This document shows positions 16,828-25,247 of a DNA stretch of 64,000 nucleotides, in pieces. Within the stretch, counting starts at the first letter, position 1. Each line of letters opens with the position of its first letter. This DNA is from Parvularcula maris (GTDB lineage Bacteria; Pseudomonadota; Alphaproteobacteria; Caulobacterales; Parvularculaceae). Position numbers and translations under genes: made by a program. The DNA lies in contig NZ_JANIBC010000002.1 of the NCBI RefSeq assembly GCF_024505085.1, forward strand, positions 1-64,000, in the 5' to 3' direction. The notes below the pieces were generated by a model. It saw nothing but the letters and a program-made list of their open reading frames with translations. It was not told the origin of the DNA and did no database searches.

Positions 16828-17552
16828 GCCAGGTCAGCATCGTCATTCCCGCGCTCGATGAGGAAGCTGCGCTGCCGCGGCTCATTCGCAGCCTGTCCGC
16901 ACTTTACCCCCAACCGCGCGAGATCATCCTGGTCGATGGCGGCAGCAGCGATGGGACGGTCGAGTTAGCTAAGGAGGCGGGCTTCTTGGTGGTCCATCAG
17001 CATCCCAGGGGCCGGGCCAGGCAGATCAACCGAGGTGTTGAGGAGGCGAAAGGCCCGATCGTCTGTGTGCTTCACGCGGATACCATCCTACCCGAAGATG
17101 CCTGCTCCATCATCGAGGAGGTCATACAGGACCGGCGCACCGTCCTCGCTGGCTTCACCGCCATCCTCGAAGGCCCTCGCCGAACCCGCTGGGTGACGAG
17201 CCTGCACAACTGGGCCAAGACCTGGTACGCGCCCGCGCTGTTCAGGCCGCATCTTTTCGCGCGCGGCTGCAGGCTCCTTTTCGGCGACCATGCCATGTTC
17301 TTTCGGCGCGAGGACTATCTGGCCGTGGGCGGCTGCGATCCGGAGATGGCGGTGATGGAGGAGGCGGACCTCTGCGTGAAGATGACGAGCCTCGGCCGCG
17401 TGCGGCTCATCGACCGGCTGGTGAGGACCGATGACCGCCGGGTGGCGGCATGGGGCGGGCTCAAAGCCAACTGGATCTACCTGCAGGTGGGTATCAAATG
17501 GGGCCTCGGCATGAGAAAGCGCCTGGGCGATCAGTATCCGGACGTGCGGTAG
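16824..17552 (+). CDS. TIGR04283-like family 2 glycosyltransferase
   Basis: A 242-residue GT-A glycosyltransferase with SIVIPALDEEAALPRLI at the N terminus, the IILVDGGSSDGT nucleotide-binding segment and the metal-binding VLHADTILP (DxD-like). A characteristic GDHAMFFRREDYLAVGG segment follows, then the acceptor-side EEADLC. It matches the TIGR04283 family that usually accompanies TIGR04282 proteins, as here. No clear transmembrane domain is seen, so it is probably cytoplasmic or peripheral. GTG start at 16824, coupled to the preceding gene. It ends 5 nt from the convergent glpK. Confidence 0.88.
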   Translation: MSQVSIVIPALDEEAALPRLIRSLSALYPQPREIILVDGGSSDGTVELAKEAGFLVVHQHPRGRARQINRGVEEAKGPIVCVLHADTILPEDACSIIEEVIQDRRTVLAGFTAILEGPRRTRWVTSLHNWAKTWYAPALFRPHLFARGCRLLFGDHAMFFRREDYLAVGGCDPEMAVMEEADLCVKMTSLGRVRLIDRLVRTDDRRVAAWGGLKANWIYLQVGIKWGLGMRKRLGDQYPDVR

Positions 17553-17557
17553 ATTCG

Positions 17558-19051
17558 CTACTGAACAGCGGCGACGCTCAGCACGGCCTCGACACAGGCC
17601 TTCCACCGCCGCAAGCGTCGGTCCCGGTCCTCAGCCGACATTTGAGGCTCGAAGCGGTGGTCTCGGCTGACCTGCTGGGCGATGTCGTCTAGGGAGAGGA
17701 ATATTCCCGCCTGGAGGAAGCCCAGATAGGCAGCGCCCAGCGCTGTGGTTTCGAGCGCCGCAGGCCGATCCACCGGCAGCGCGAGAATATCCGAAAGTCT
17801 CTGCACGAACCAGTCGTTTGCCGCCATGCCCCCGTCCACGCTCAGCGCGTCGCAGGCGAGCCCGTCGGCCCGCATGGCGTCGATGAGGTCCATAGTCTGG
17901 TAGACGACACCCTCGAGAGCCGCTCGCGCCAGCTCGTCCGGCCCCGTGGCCCTGGTCATGCCGAAGACCGCAGCTCTGGCATCGGGCGACCAGTGCGGCG
18001 CGCCCATGCCCGCGAAGGCCGGGACCATGATGACATCGGCGTCGGCCTTGGCCTTCTCCGCCCGCTCGGCGGTCTCGCTGGCGTTCTCGAGCAGTCGAAG
18101 CTCGTCCCGCAGCCACTGCACGGCGGCGCCCGCGATGAAGATTGAGCCCTCTACCGAGTAGGTCGGCTTGCCGTCCAGCCTGTAGGCGACGGTGGAGAGG
18201 AGCTTGTTGTTGGAGCGCTTGATCTCCTCGCCCGTATTGACCAGCACGAAGCAGCCTGTGCCGTAGGTGCTCTTGATGTCGCCGGGAGTGAAGCACGCTT
18301 GGCCGACGGCGGCGGCCTGCTGATCGCCGACCATGGAGAGGACGGGGAGGGGCGTGCCGAAATGGGCGCGGTCGCACGAGCCGAAATCGGCTGCGCTGTC
18401 CGTGACCTGCGGCAGAAGGCCTTCGGGTATGCGGAACAGTTCGAGAAGGCCCCTGTCCCATTCCTGGGTCTCGAGGTTGAAGAGACAGGTACGGCAGGCA
18501 TTGGTGGCATCGGTGAGGAAGGACCGGCCGCCGCTGAGCTTGTAGAGAAGCCAGGTGTCGATGGTCCCGGCCATCAGCTTGCCTGCCTCTGCGGCTTCTC
18601 TGGCGCCGGGCACCTCATCGAGCAGCCAGGTGAGCTTGCTGGCGGAGAAGTAGGGATCGAGGAGCAGACCCGTCCGCTCCCTGACCATCTCTTCCTTGCC
18701 TTCGTCGCGTAGGGCCTGACAGAAACCGCCCGTGCGCCTGTCCTGCCAGACGATGGCGTTGTGCAGGGGCTTACCGGTCTCTTTGTCCCAGAGAACGATC
18801 GTCTCGCGCTGGTTGGTGATGCCGACGCCGACTACGGTGCGGCCTGCGTTCTTGGCTGCTTCCATCACCTCCTGCGAGGTGCGAAGCACGCTCTGCCAGA
18901 TGGCTTCGGGGTCGTGCTCGACCTGCCCCTCCGCGGGGTAGAGCTGTGGGAACTCCTCTTGGGCGCTGGCATGAATGGTGCCGTCGGGGCTGACGAGGAG
19001 GGCGCGCGAAGAGGTCGTGCCTTGGTCTATGGCGAGGATAGCGTGGCTCAT
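17558..19051 (-). CDS. glpK: Glycerol kinase
   Basis: A 497-residue FGGY-family kinase that phosphorylates glycerol to sn-glycerol 3-phosphate. It has the N-terminal phosphate-binding motif AIDQGTTSSRAL, TNQRETIVLWDKETGKPL, the GTGCFVLVNTG segment and the C-terminal adenosine motif VDGGMAANDWFVQ. Length and motifs match active bacterial GlpK. No glpF or glpD is adjacent in this window, so the gene appears monocistronic. ATG at 19051. Confidence 0.97.
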   Translation of the reverse strand: MSHAILAIDQGTTSSRALLVSPDGTIHASAQEEFPQLYPAEGQVEHDPEAIWQSVLRTSQEVMEAAKNAGRTVVGVGITNQRETIVLWDKETGKPLHNAIVWQDRRTGGFCQALRDEGKEEMVRERTGLLLDPYFSASKLTWLLDEVPGAREAAEAGKLMAGTIDTWLLYKLSGGRSFLTDATNACRTCLFNLETQEWDRGLLELFRIPEGLLPQVTDSAADFGSCDRAHFGTPLPVLSMVGDQQAAAVGQACFTPGDIKSTYGTGCFVLVNTGEEIKRSNNKLLSTVAYRLDGKPTYSVEGSIFIAGAAVQWLRDELRLLENASETAERAEKAKADADVIMVPAFAGMGAPHWSPDARAAVFGMTRATGPDELARAALEGVVYQTMDLIDAMRADGLACDALSVDGGMAANDWFVQRLSDILALPVDRPAALETTALGAAYLGFLQAGIFLSLDDIAQQVSRDHRFEPQMSAEDRDRRLRRWKACVEAVLSVAAVQ

Positions 19052-19179
19052 GCCTTCGATCTTAGGCGCTTTCGCCGCGCCGCCTAGCCGTGGGTGCAGT
19101 GAGCTTTCGAAGCTTGCCGCAGCGTGCCGCTACACGAGAAGCAGCCATAGCACGTTGGCGTTCCGCTATTTCGCGCCCG

Positions 19180-19524
19180 CTAGCCGTTGCAGGCGGGGGC
19201 GGACTTTGAGGAACAGGTGTATAGGCCATCGAGCGCAAGGCGGGTGGGGCCGAACTCGCCTAGCCTGGCGATGGCGCCGATGCCGGTGAGCTGGGCGTAG
19301 GCAGCGGTGAAGGCCCTGGTGCCGCTCACCAGTTCTCTCTCTGGCGTGCGAATGTGAAAACGGGCGAGAAGCTGACGCTGGTCGATGGGGCAGCTTTCGG
19401 CAGCATCCGGCGGCGAGACATCGGTGAAAGCCAGCCGGTCCTGCCTGTCCATCCGCTGCATCAGCGCGATCTCGCGCCGGCAGAGCGGGCAGGCACCATC
19501 GTAGAAGACTTCGAGCTTGTCCAT
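19180..19524 (-). CDS. DCC-family thiol-disulfide oxidoreductase-like protein (DUF393), apparently frameshifted at the C terminus
   Basis: A 114-residue protein opening with the family motif VFYDGACPLCRREIA (DxxCPxC at residues 9-14) and MQRMDRQDRLAF. It belongs to the DUF393/DCC family, predicted thioredoxin-like. The family usually ends Y-x-x-FLK-RPRLQRL. In this frame the end reads GLYTCSSKSAPACNG, while the +1-shifted frame reads LFLKVRPRLQRLAGAK and stops at 19166. A single-base loss near 19216-19222 therefore appears to have replaced the last 10-15 residues. It could be a real mutation or a sequencing error; the catalytic CxxC region is intact. Confidence 0.75.
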   Translation of the reverse strand: MDKLEVFYDGACPLCRREIALMQRMDRQDRLAFTDVSPPDAAESCPIDQRQLLARFHIRTPERELVSGTRAFTAAYAQLTGIGAIARLGEFGPTRLALDGLYTCSSKSAPACNG

Positions 19525-19648
19525 GGCGAAGACATAGGGCGAGCGCCTGGCTGGTGCCAGCTACCACCTTGCCGCGCCCCGGTTTTGCGGCCTAGGACCC
19601 GCCCAGGAAAGCAGGCTCAGACCTGCGTGTTAAGATAGGGAGTAAGCG

Positions 19649-20788
19649 ATGCTGACCGACGAACAGCGCATGATCGTGGAGACGGCGAAGAGCTTCACCG
19701 ATGACCGGCTCAGGCCCAATGCGGCGCGTTGGGAGGAGGAGAAGGAGCTCTCCCGCGAGGTACTGGAGGAGCTGGGGCAGCTTGGCTTCGGCGGCATCTA
19801 TGTGCGCGAGGACATCGGCGGCTCTGGGCTGTCCAGGCTCGATGCCGTGCTGATCTTCGAGGAGCTTTCCAAGGGTGACATCAGCCACGCGACGTTCCTG
19901 TCGATCCACAATATGGCGGCTTGGATGGTGGACCGCTTCGGCCCCGAGGAGATGCGGCAGACATACGGCACACGGATGGCTTCCTGTGACCTTATCGGCA
20001 GCTACTGCCTGACTGAGCCGAACTCGGGCTCGGACGCGGCGGGGCTGAAGACCACGGCGAAGCGGGATGGAGACAGCTATGTGCTGAACGGCTCTAAGGT
20101 GTTCATCTCGGGCGCAGGCTTCTCGGACGTCTACGTCGTCATGGCGCGAACGGGGGAGGAGGGGCCGAAGGGCATCTCCTGCTTCCTCGTGGAGAAGGAC
20201 ACGCCGGGGCTCTCCTTCGGCAAGAACGAGCGTAAGATGGGCTGGACCGCGCAGCCGACGCGCATGGTGATGTTCGATGACTGCCGCGTGCCTGCCGAGA
20301 ACCGTCTGGGCAATGACGGGGAGGGCTTCACCTTCGCCATGAAAGGCCTCGATGGTGGTAGGCTGAACATCGCGGCGGCTTCCTTGGGCGGCGCGCAGGA
20401 AGCGTTCGACCGGGCGGCGGACTACTCCATGGACCGAACGCAGTTCGGCACACGGATCGCCGACTTTCAGGCGACCCAGTTCAAGCTCGCCGACATGCAG
20501 ACCGAGATCGAGGCGGCGCGCCAGCTCCTCTACTCCGCCGCGCGCAAGCTCGACGCGGGCGAGCCGGACGCGACGTCGGCCTGCGCCATGGCCAAGCGCT
20601 TCGTCACGGATATGGGGTCGAAGGTCGCCAACGACGCGCTGCAGATTCATGGCGGCTACGGCTATCTGGCTGAGTACGAGGTGGAGCGAATCGTTCGTGA
20701 CCTCCGTGTGCATCAGATCCTCGAGGGTACCAACGAGATCATGCGGGTCATCATCTCTCGTAAAATCCTGAGCGACAACAGAAGGTAG
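19649..20788 (+). CDS. Acyl-CoA dehydrogenase, probably isobutyryl-CoA dehydrogenase
   Basis: A 379-residue FAD-dependent acyl-CoA dehydrogenase. Signatures: YCLTEPNSGSDAAGLKT (acyl-CoA dehydrogenase signature 1), WTAQPTRMVMFDDCRVP, QIHGGYGYLAEYEVERIVRD and the catalytic base Glu359 in LEGTNEIMR. The sequence resembles the ACAD8/isobutyryl-CoA dehydrogenase branch, and the gene is 10 nt upstream of mmsB, which supports valine degradation (isobutyryl-CoA to methacrylyl-CoA). Specificity is inferred from that context. The other valine-pathway enzymes (mmsA, hydratase, hydrolase) are not in the window. Confidence 0.92.
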   Translation: MLTDEQRMIVETAKSFTDDRLRPNAARWEEEKELSREVLEELGQLGFGGIYVREDIGGSGLSRLDAVLIFEELSKGDISHATFLSIHNMAAWMVDRFGPEEMRQTYGTRMASCDLIGSYCLTEPNSGSDAAGLKTTAKRDGDSYVLNGSKVFISGAGFSDVYVVMARTGEEGPKGISCFLVEKDTPGLSFGKNERKMGWTAQPTRMVMFDDCRVPAENRLGNDGEGFTFAMKGLDGGRLNIAAASLGGAQEAFDRAADYSMDRTQFGTRIADFQATQFKLADMQTEIEAARQLLYSAARKLDAGEPDATSACAMAKRFVTDMGSKVANDALQIHGGYGYLAEYEVERIVRDLRVHQILEGTNEIMRVIISRKILSDNRR

Positions 20789-20798
20789 GGAGGAAGCC

Positions 20799-21689
20799 AT
20801 GACCAACATTCTCTTCATCGGCCTCGGCAATATGGGCTCGGGCATGTGCGCGAACCTGGTGAAGGCTGGGCACGAGGTCCACGCCTTCGACCTGAGCGCG
20901 GAGGCGGTGGCGCGGGCAGAGGCTGCGGGCGCAAAGGCCGTGAGCACGCTGGAGGGTTTTGATGCGAGCGGTATCGAAGCCGTCGTCACCATGCTCCCTG
21001 CAGGCAAACACGTCACTAAGGTCTATCTCGAAGACATGCCGCAGAGCACGCCGAAGGGCACGGTGATGATCGACTGCTCGACCATCGACGTGGAGACCGC
21101 GCGGGAACTCGGTAAAGGCGCGACCGAGCGGGGCTTCCCGGCGGTGGACGCCCCCGTCTCCGGCGGAACGGCTGCGGCGGAGGCGGGTACGCTGACCTTT
21201 ATGGTGGGGGGTACGGAGGAAGCCTTCGGGCTAGCCAAACCGATCCTCGAAGCCATGGGCAAGAAGATCTTCCACGCGGGCGGCAGCGGCAACGGTCAGG
21301 CGGCCAAGATTGCCAACAACATGCTGCTGGCGATCTCCATGATTGGCACCTGCGAGGCATTTCACCTGGCTGAAAAGCTGGGCCTCGACGCGCAGACTTT
21401 CTTCGATATCTCGTCCAACGCTTCGGGTCAGAGCTGGTCGATGACGAGCTACTGCCCGGCCGCTGGGCCGGTTCCGGCGGCGCCTTCGAACCGCGACTAC
21501 AAGCCGGGCTTCGCCGTTCCCATGATGCTGAAGGACCTAGGTCTCGCGGCGGAGGCTGCGGGCACGTCGGGGTCGAGCATTCCCCTTGGGGAACATGCCA
21601 AGGCGATCTACGAGCGCGCGGCGAAGCTTCACGGCGAGAAGGACTTTTCGGTGATCCTTCCCATGCTGAACGCCGGTGAGGTGGAGTAG
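20799..21689 (+). CDS. mmsB: 3-hydroxyisobutyrate dehydrogenase
   Basis: A 296-residue beta-hydroxyacid dehydrogenase oxidising 3-hydroxyisobutyrate to methylmalonate semialdehyde. It shows the NAD-binding signature FIGLGNMGSGMCANL, the substrate-binding VDAPVSGGTAAAEAGTLTFMVGG and catalytic Lys170 in GQAAKIANNMLL. The C-terminal KDLGLAAEAA helix is typical. A GGAGG ribosome site lies in the short gap after the acyl-CoA dehydrogenase, so the pair is an operon for valine catabolism. Confidence 0.93.
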   Translation: MTNILFIGLGNMGSGMCANLVKAGHEVHAFDLSAEAVARAEAAGAKAVSTLEGFDASGIEAVVTMLPAGKHVTKVYLEDMPQSTPKGTVMIDCSTIDVETARELGKGATERGFPAVDAPVSGGTAAAEAGTLTFMVGGTEEAFGLAKPILEAMGKKIFHAGGSGNGQAAKIANNMLLAISMIGTCEAFHLAEKLGLDAQTFFDISSNASGQSWSMTSYCPAAGPVPAAPSNRDYKPGFAVPMMLKDLGLAAEAAGTSGSSIPLGEHAKAIYERAAKLHGEKDFSVILPMLNAGEVE

Positions 21690-21699
21690 GACAGCTCAT

Positions 21700-21838
21700 C
21701 TCTCCCGTTCACGGGAGAGGTCGAAATCTATTTGATTTCGGGTGAGGGCCTCGGCGAAGCCGTACTGCTGCGCTCGGAACAGAAACCTGCGCTCAGAACA
21801 CCCTCACCCTCGGTCCCTCTCCCGCAGGCGGGAGAGGG
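21700..21838. repeat. Palindromic intergenic repeat element (REP-like)
   Basis: A composite palindrome fills the gap after mmsB. It comprises a perfect 9-bp-arm hairpin at 21700-21719, a perfect 11-bp-arm hairpin at 21815-21838, and outer-inner complementary blocks GGGTGAGGG (about 21739-21748) and CCCTCACCC (21801-21809). The nested design resembles the element at 11511-11626. It may also serve as a two-way terminator for the convergent mmsB and egtB. Confidence 0.62.
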
Positions 21839-21870
21839 AGGCGGTACCTTCAACGCTGCGAGTAATAGAG

Positions 21871-23184
21871 TTACAGATCCTTCGCCAGCCTGATGCCGGT
21901 AAACTGCCACCTCGCATCCGGCGGGAAGAAGTTGCGGTAGCTCGCCCTGACATGACCGGGCGGTGTGGCGCAGGAGCCGCCTTTGAGGACGAGCTGGCCG
22001 GACATAAACTTGCCGTTGTACTCGCCGACCGCGCCCGGTGCGGGGCGGAAGCCCGGATAGGCCGAGTAGGAGCTCTGGGTCCAGTCCCAGACCGTTCCGT
22101 AGGCGGAGCCTAGGGCTTGGTCCCGTCCTGCGAGATGGGGGTGGATGAAACCTTCGGGGTCAAGGAACTGACCTCCAGACGGGTCGTCGCGTTCGAGGGC
22201 GATTTCCAGCTCCTCTTCGCGAGGTAGCCGCGCCTTGGCCCACTCGGCGAAAGCGAACGCTTCGTAGGCGGAGACGTGGCACAGAATGCGGTCGCGGCGG
22301 AGCGGCAGGAGGCCGTGCATGGTGACCTCGAACCACTCACCGTCCCGCTCACGCCAGTAGACGGGTGCCTCGATGCCGTATTCCTGCAGCCACGCCCAAC
22401 CGTCCGAAAGCCACAGAAGCGGGTTCTGGTAGCCGCCGTCTTGGAGAAACTCGAGATAGGCGCCGTTCGTCACGGGTGTGCCGTGAAGGGCGAAGTCCTG
22501 CAGGAACCTCTGATGGCGAGGCCCTTCATTGTCGAAGGCGAACCCCTCCCCCTCGAAACCGATGCTTCGCAGCCCTCCTTCGAAGGAAACCCATCGCTCG
22601 TTCGCGGCGGCGCTGGGGGCGGCAGGCTCCGCCGCAAAACTCTCCGGCAGGGGAAGGACAGCAGGAGCCAACGGGCTGAGGGCGAAAGCCGACTTGATAT
22701 CTGTACAAAGAAGCTCTTGATGCTGCTCTTCGTGGTGAAGGCCCAGCGCGAGAAGAGGGCGCACCCCTTCGAACGACTTCGCATCGAGCGAGCCGATCAG
22801 ATCGGCCACTTTCTCCTCCACGGCGCGTCGGTAATCAAGTATCTCGGTTGCCGTGGGACGGGAGAGAAGCCCTCGCTGGTCTCTCGGCCAACGGCTGCCG
22901 ACGCTCTCATAGTAGGAGTTGAAGAGGTGGCAGTAGGAGGAGTGGTAAGGCTCGTAGCCCCTTGCGAACTTTCCGAGGATGAAGGTCTCGAAGAACCAGG
23001 TGGTATGGGCGAGATGCCAGCGGACGGGGCTCGCGTCCGGCATGGACTGTAGCACCATGTCTTCCGGTTCGAGATGCCTGGTGAGACGAACCGTGCGCTC
23101 CCGCACCTCGCCGAACCGCTGAAGAAGGGTTTGCCGAGCTTCCTCGGCGTTCGTCCCGGCAGCTAGGCGGCGCTGGGGCATCAA
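21871..23184 (-). CDS. egtB: Ergothioneine biosynthesis sulfoxide synthase EgtB
   Basis: A 437-residue non-haem iron enzyme joining cysteine or gamma-glutamylcysteine to hercynine. The N-terminal DinB-like half supplies the iron ligands: His60 in RWHLAH, and His151 and His155 in HHEEQHQE. The C-terminal half is a formylglycine-generating-enzyme-like domain (GTVWDWTQSSY, LVLKGGSCATP, VRASYRNFFPPDARWQFTGIRLA). Length is typical. The methyltransferase EgtD that makes hercynine is not in the window, so the pathway must be completed elsewhere. The gene lies 46 nt downstream of the hypothetical gene 23231-23983, possibly in one unit. Confidence 0.92.
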   Translation of the reverse strand: MMPQRRLAAGTNAEEARQTLLQRFGEVRERTVRLTRHLEPEDMVLQSMPDASPVRWHLAHTTWFFETFILGKFARGYEPYHSSYCHLFNSYYESVGSRWPRDQRGLLSRPTATEILDYRRAVEEKVADLIGSLDAKSFEGVRPLLALGLHHEEQHQELLCTDIKSAFALSPLAPAVLPLPESFAAEPAAPSAAANERWVSFEGGLRSIGFEGEGFAFDNEGPRHQRFLQDFALHGTPVTNGAYLEFLQDGGYQNPLLWLSDGWAWLQEYGIEAPVYWRERDGEWFEVTMHGLLPLRRDRILCHVSAYEAFAFAEWAKARLPREEELEIALERDDPSGGQFLDPEGFIHPHLAGRDQALGSAYGTVWDWTQSSYSAYPGFRPAPGAVGEYNGKFMSGQLVLKGGSCATPPGHVRASYRNFFPPDARWQFTGIRLAKDL

Positions 23185-23230
23185 GACATCTTTCCGCCCG
23201 GCCGTTGGCTAAAGGGCTGACAACAAGATG

Positions 23231-23983
23231 CTATGGTTGCTTTCCGCGGCCTGAAGTCAAGGGCATCGCCTCATCTTCCGCCTGGTCCTTACCGGTGAAG
23301 AACTCGGCAGGAACGGGTTTCGTCCAGCCAGGTACCCGTCCTGGCTGGTCCGCCTCCCATCCCGTGACCTGCAGCAGACCGGAAATATAGCTGTTGGAGT
23401 TGTACCCGTCGGACCAGGGAAAGGGCAGGATATCGTAGGGCAGCTCGTCGCTGAACCCCTCATCGACGGCAAAAAGCTCGTCCACGACATCGCGCTCGGT
23501 GCGCTGCCCGGCGGCGACATCGGGGTGCTGGATCTCTAGGTCGAACGTGTCGGCGAGGAGGGGGCTGAGATCGGCGGCGCGGTTCACGCCGGAGACGAGG
23601 GTCGAGAAGATCGGCATCATGCCGCGCGGTCCGGCTCCTAAGGTGGCGTATCGGCGCCCGTCCTCCAGCCTGCGGGCGAAGCGCGGATCGTCGTCGAAGG
23701 CCGGGTGATCATCGACGATGACCATGAGATAGGCGTGATCACGCCCGAAAACGACCGAGTGACCCTGCAGCCTGAGCTCCAGCGCCGGCGTGTCCGTGCT
23801 GCCGCCCTGTGCCCCCGAAGCGAGCCGGTCGAGCTCGAACAGCACGGCACTCGCGCCTTTAGCCTCCGCTGCACGGCACAGCTCGCTTCGTCTGGCCGGG
23901 TGGCGTTTCAGGAAGTCCGCCGCTGCGTCCGGATCGTCGGCGGCGGCAATCGCGTCGGCGGTCAGGGCGGTGCGCTCGGTCAT
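23231..23983 (-). CDS. Hypothetical protein of unknown function
   Basis: A 250-residue protein that I do not recognise. The N-terminal third is Ala/Asp-rich and helical. The middle has VVFGRDHAYLMVIVDDHPAF and GRRYATLGAGPRGMMPIF, and the end has PFPWSDGYNSNSYISGLL, where a GYNSNS motif precedes a Gly/Leu segment. Asn/Ser motifs of this kind occur in some papain-fold-like families, but no catalytic Cys/His pair is evident. No signal peptide or membrane helix is seen. I placed the start at 23983, giving a 91-bp divergent gap to the glycosyltransferase at 24075. It is probably co-transcribed with egtB. Confidence 0.7.
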   Translation of the reverse strand: MTERTALTADAIAAADDPDAAADFLKRHPARRSELCRAAEAKGASAVLFELDRLASGAQGGSTDTPALELRLQGHSVVFGRDHAYLMVIVDDHPAFDDDPRFARRLEDGRRYATLGAGPRGMMPIFSTLVSGVNRAADLSPLLADTFDLEIQHPDVAAGQRTERDVVDELFAVDEGFSDELPYDILPFPWSDGYNSNSYISGLLQVTGWEADQPGRVPGWTKPVPAEFFTGKDQAEDEAMPLTSGRGKQP

Positions 23984-24074
23984 CCCTGCAAGATATGAAG
24001 GCGGCGCCGTCAAGCAAGACTCGCCTCTATACACCGGCGGCTTAGTTCTCTTCCCTTTCGGAAGGGGCACCCCG

Positions 24075-25247
24075 TTGCGCGTTGGACTGATCACCTGGGA
24101 CTACCCGCCCCAGCCTACCGGACTTGGCCGGGCGGCGGGGGAGATCGCGGCTGGTTTGAGGGCGGAGGGGGCGGAGGTGACGGTCTTTACCCTGGACCGC
24201 GGCGGCGAGGAGATAGCGGAAGGCATAGGCCTCATCGGCTGCGCGGTGTCAGAACGCTCCGCGCTGGGTGTCTTGAGGCCGCGCATGGCGGCGGGGCATC
24301 TCGCCGTCCCGTGGCGCATCAAAAGGCTGGTGGCTGCCAACGGACCCTTCGACGTGGTCGAGACCACCAACTGGTACGCCCCCGGAGGGTTGGTTGCGGG
24401 CAGTGCAGCGTTGGTGGTGCGCAACTCGACCCCTGCGATCGAGGCGAGAGACCCTAATGCGTCGCTGCGCGACCGGATAGATCTGGCCTTCGCTCATCGG
24501 TTTGAAGCCTCTACGGCCCGAAGAGCCGACGGGCTGATCTCCAACGCCCCCCACCACAAACAGGCTATCGAGCGGTGGTACGGCCTGGGCGGTAAGGAGC
24601 ACCACGCCGTCATCCCGCTCAGCCTGTCCGCCGAGTGGCTGGAGAGGGGACGACAAGCGCGCGCTCCTTTCGAGGGAGACGTGCCTACCGTCCTGTTCAT
24701 CGGCCGGGCTGAGAAGCGCAAGGGTTTCCGTGAGCTGGTCGAGGGCTTCGCTCTTCTGCGTAGGGACATGCAAGCACGCCTCGTCCTGGCCGGTCTCAGC
24801 GATCGTGAGTTCGATGAGGGGACGAGCGGTCTGGGCCTGCCTCAAGAGGTTCGCTCGTCCATCGATGTGCGCGGAAGGGTCGGTGATGAGGAGCTTTTGC
24901 GTCTCTTCGAGGAAGCCGACCTGATCGCTGCTCCGTCCCGCTATGAGAGCTATGGCCTCGTCTACCGCGAGGCTGCCGCTTTCGGTCGTCCGCTTCTCGC
25001 CTGCGCGGAAGACCCGAGCGCGCTCGACCTGATTGGCCAGCACCCCATCGGCGTGCTGGCGGAGAGATGTCGCGGCCAAGAGCTAGCCGAAGCTCTGGCG
25101 ATGCTTCTCACCGACAAGGACCAGGCGCGTTTGATGGGCCGAGCTGGTCTGAAAATGGCTGAGGGATTGAGCCGCGAACGCCTCGGCGCCGAGACCCTCA
25201 AGGTCTACGAGGAAGCCCTTCGCCGGAAGCGAGGCGGCGGTAGATAG
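24075..25247 (+). CDS. Family 4 glycosyltransferase (GT-B fold)
   Basis: A protein of about 390 residues. The N-terminal Rossmann half starts GLITWDYPPQPTGLGRAAGEIA (acceptor side). The C-terminal half has TVLFIGRAEKRKGFRELVEGF, the donor-binding APSRYESYGLVYREAAAFGRPLLA with the EX7E-type acidic pair (Glu in YESYGLVYREA), and a terminal helix. It is a retaining GT4 whose donor and acceptor are unknown. The start is TTG at 24075, with GAAGGGG 7 nt upstream; an upstream ATG at 23790 would run through the divergent gene. It shares a 50-bp tail-to-tail overlap with the next gene. It belongs to the glycosyltransferase island. Confidence 0.9.
   Translation: MRVGLITWDYPPQPTGLGRAAGEIAAGLRAEGAEVTVFTLDRGGEEIAEGIGLIGCAVSERSALGVLRPRMAAGHLAVPWRIKRLVAANGPFDVVETTNWYAPGGLVAGSAALVVRNSTPAIEARDPNASLRDRIDLAFAHRFEASTARRADGLISNAPHHKQAIERWYGLGGKEHHAVIPLSLSAEWLERGRQARAPFEGDVPTVLFIGRAEKRKGFRELVEGFALLRRDMQARLVLAGLSDREFDEGTSGLGLPQEVRSSIDVRGRVGDEELLRLFEEADLIAAPSRYESYGLVYREAAAFGRPLLACAEDPSALDLIGQHPIGVLAERCRGQELAEALAMLLTDKDQARLMGRAGLKMAEGLSRERLGAETLKVYEEALRRKRGGGR

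Noticed and set aside
15215-17552. Arsenosugar biosynthesis cluster
   Set aside because: Only the two broadly distributed glycosyltransferase families match; arsM, ArsS and arsenic resistance genes are missing from the window.
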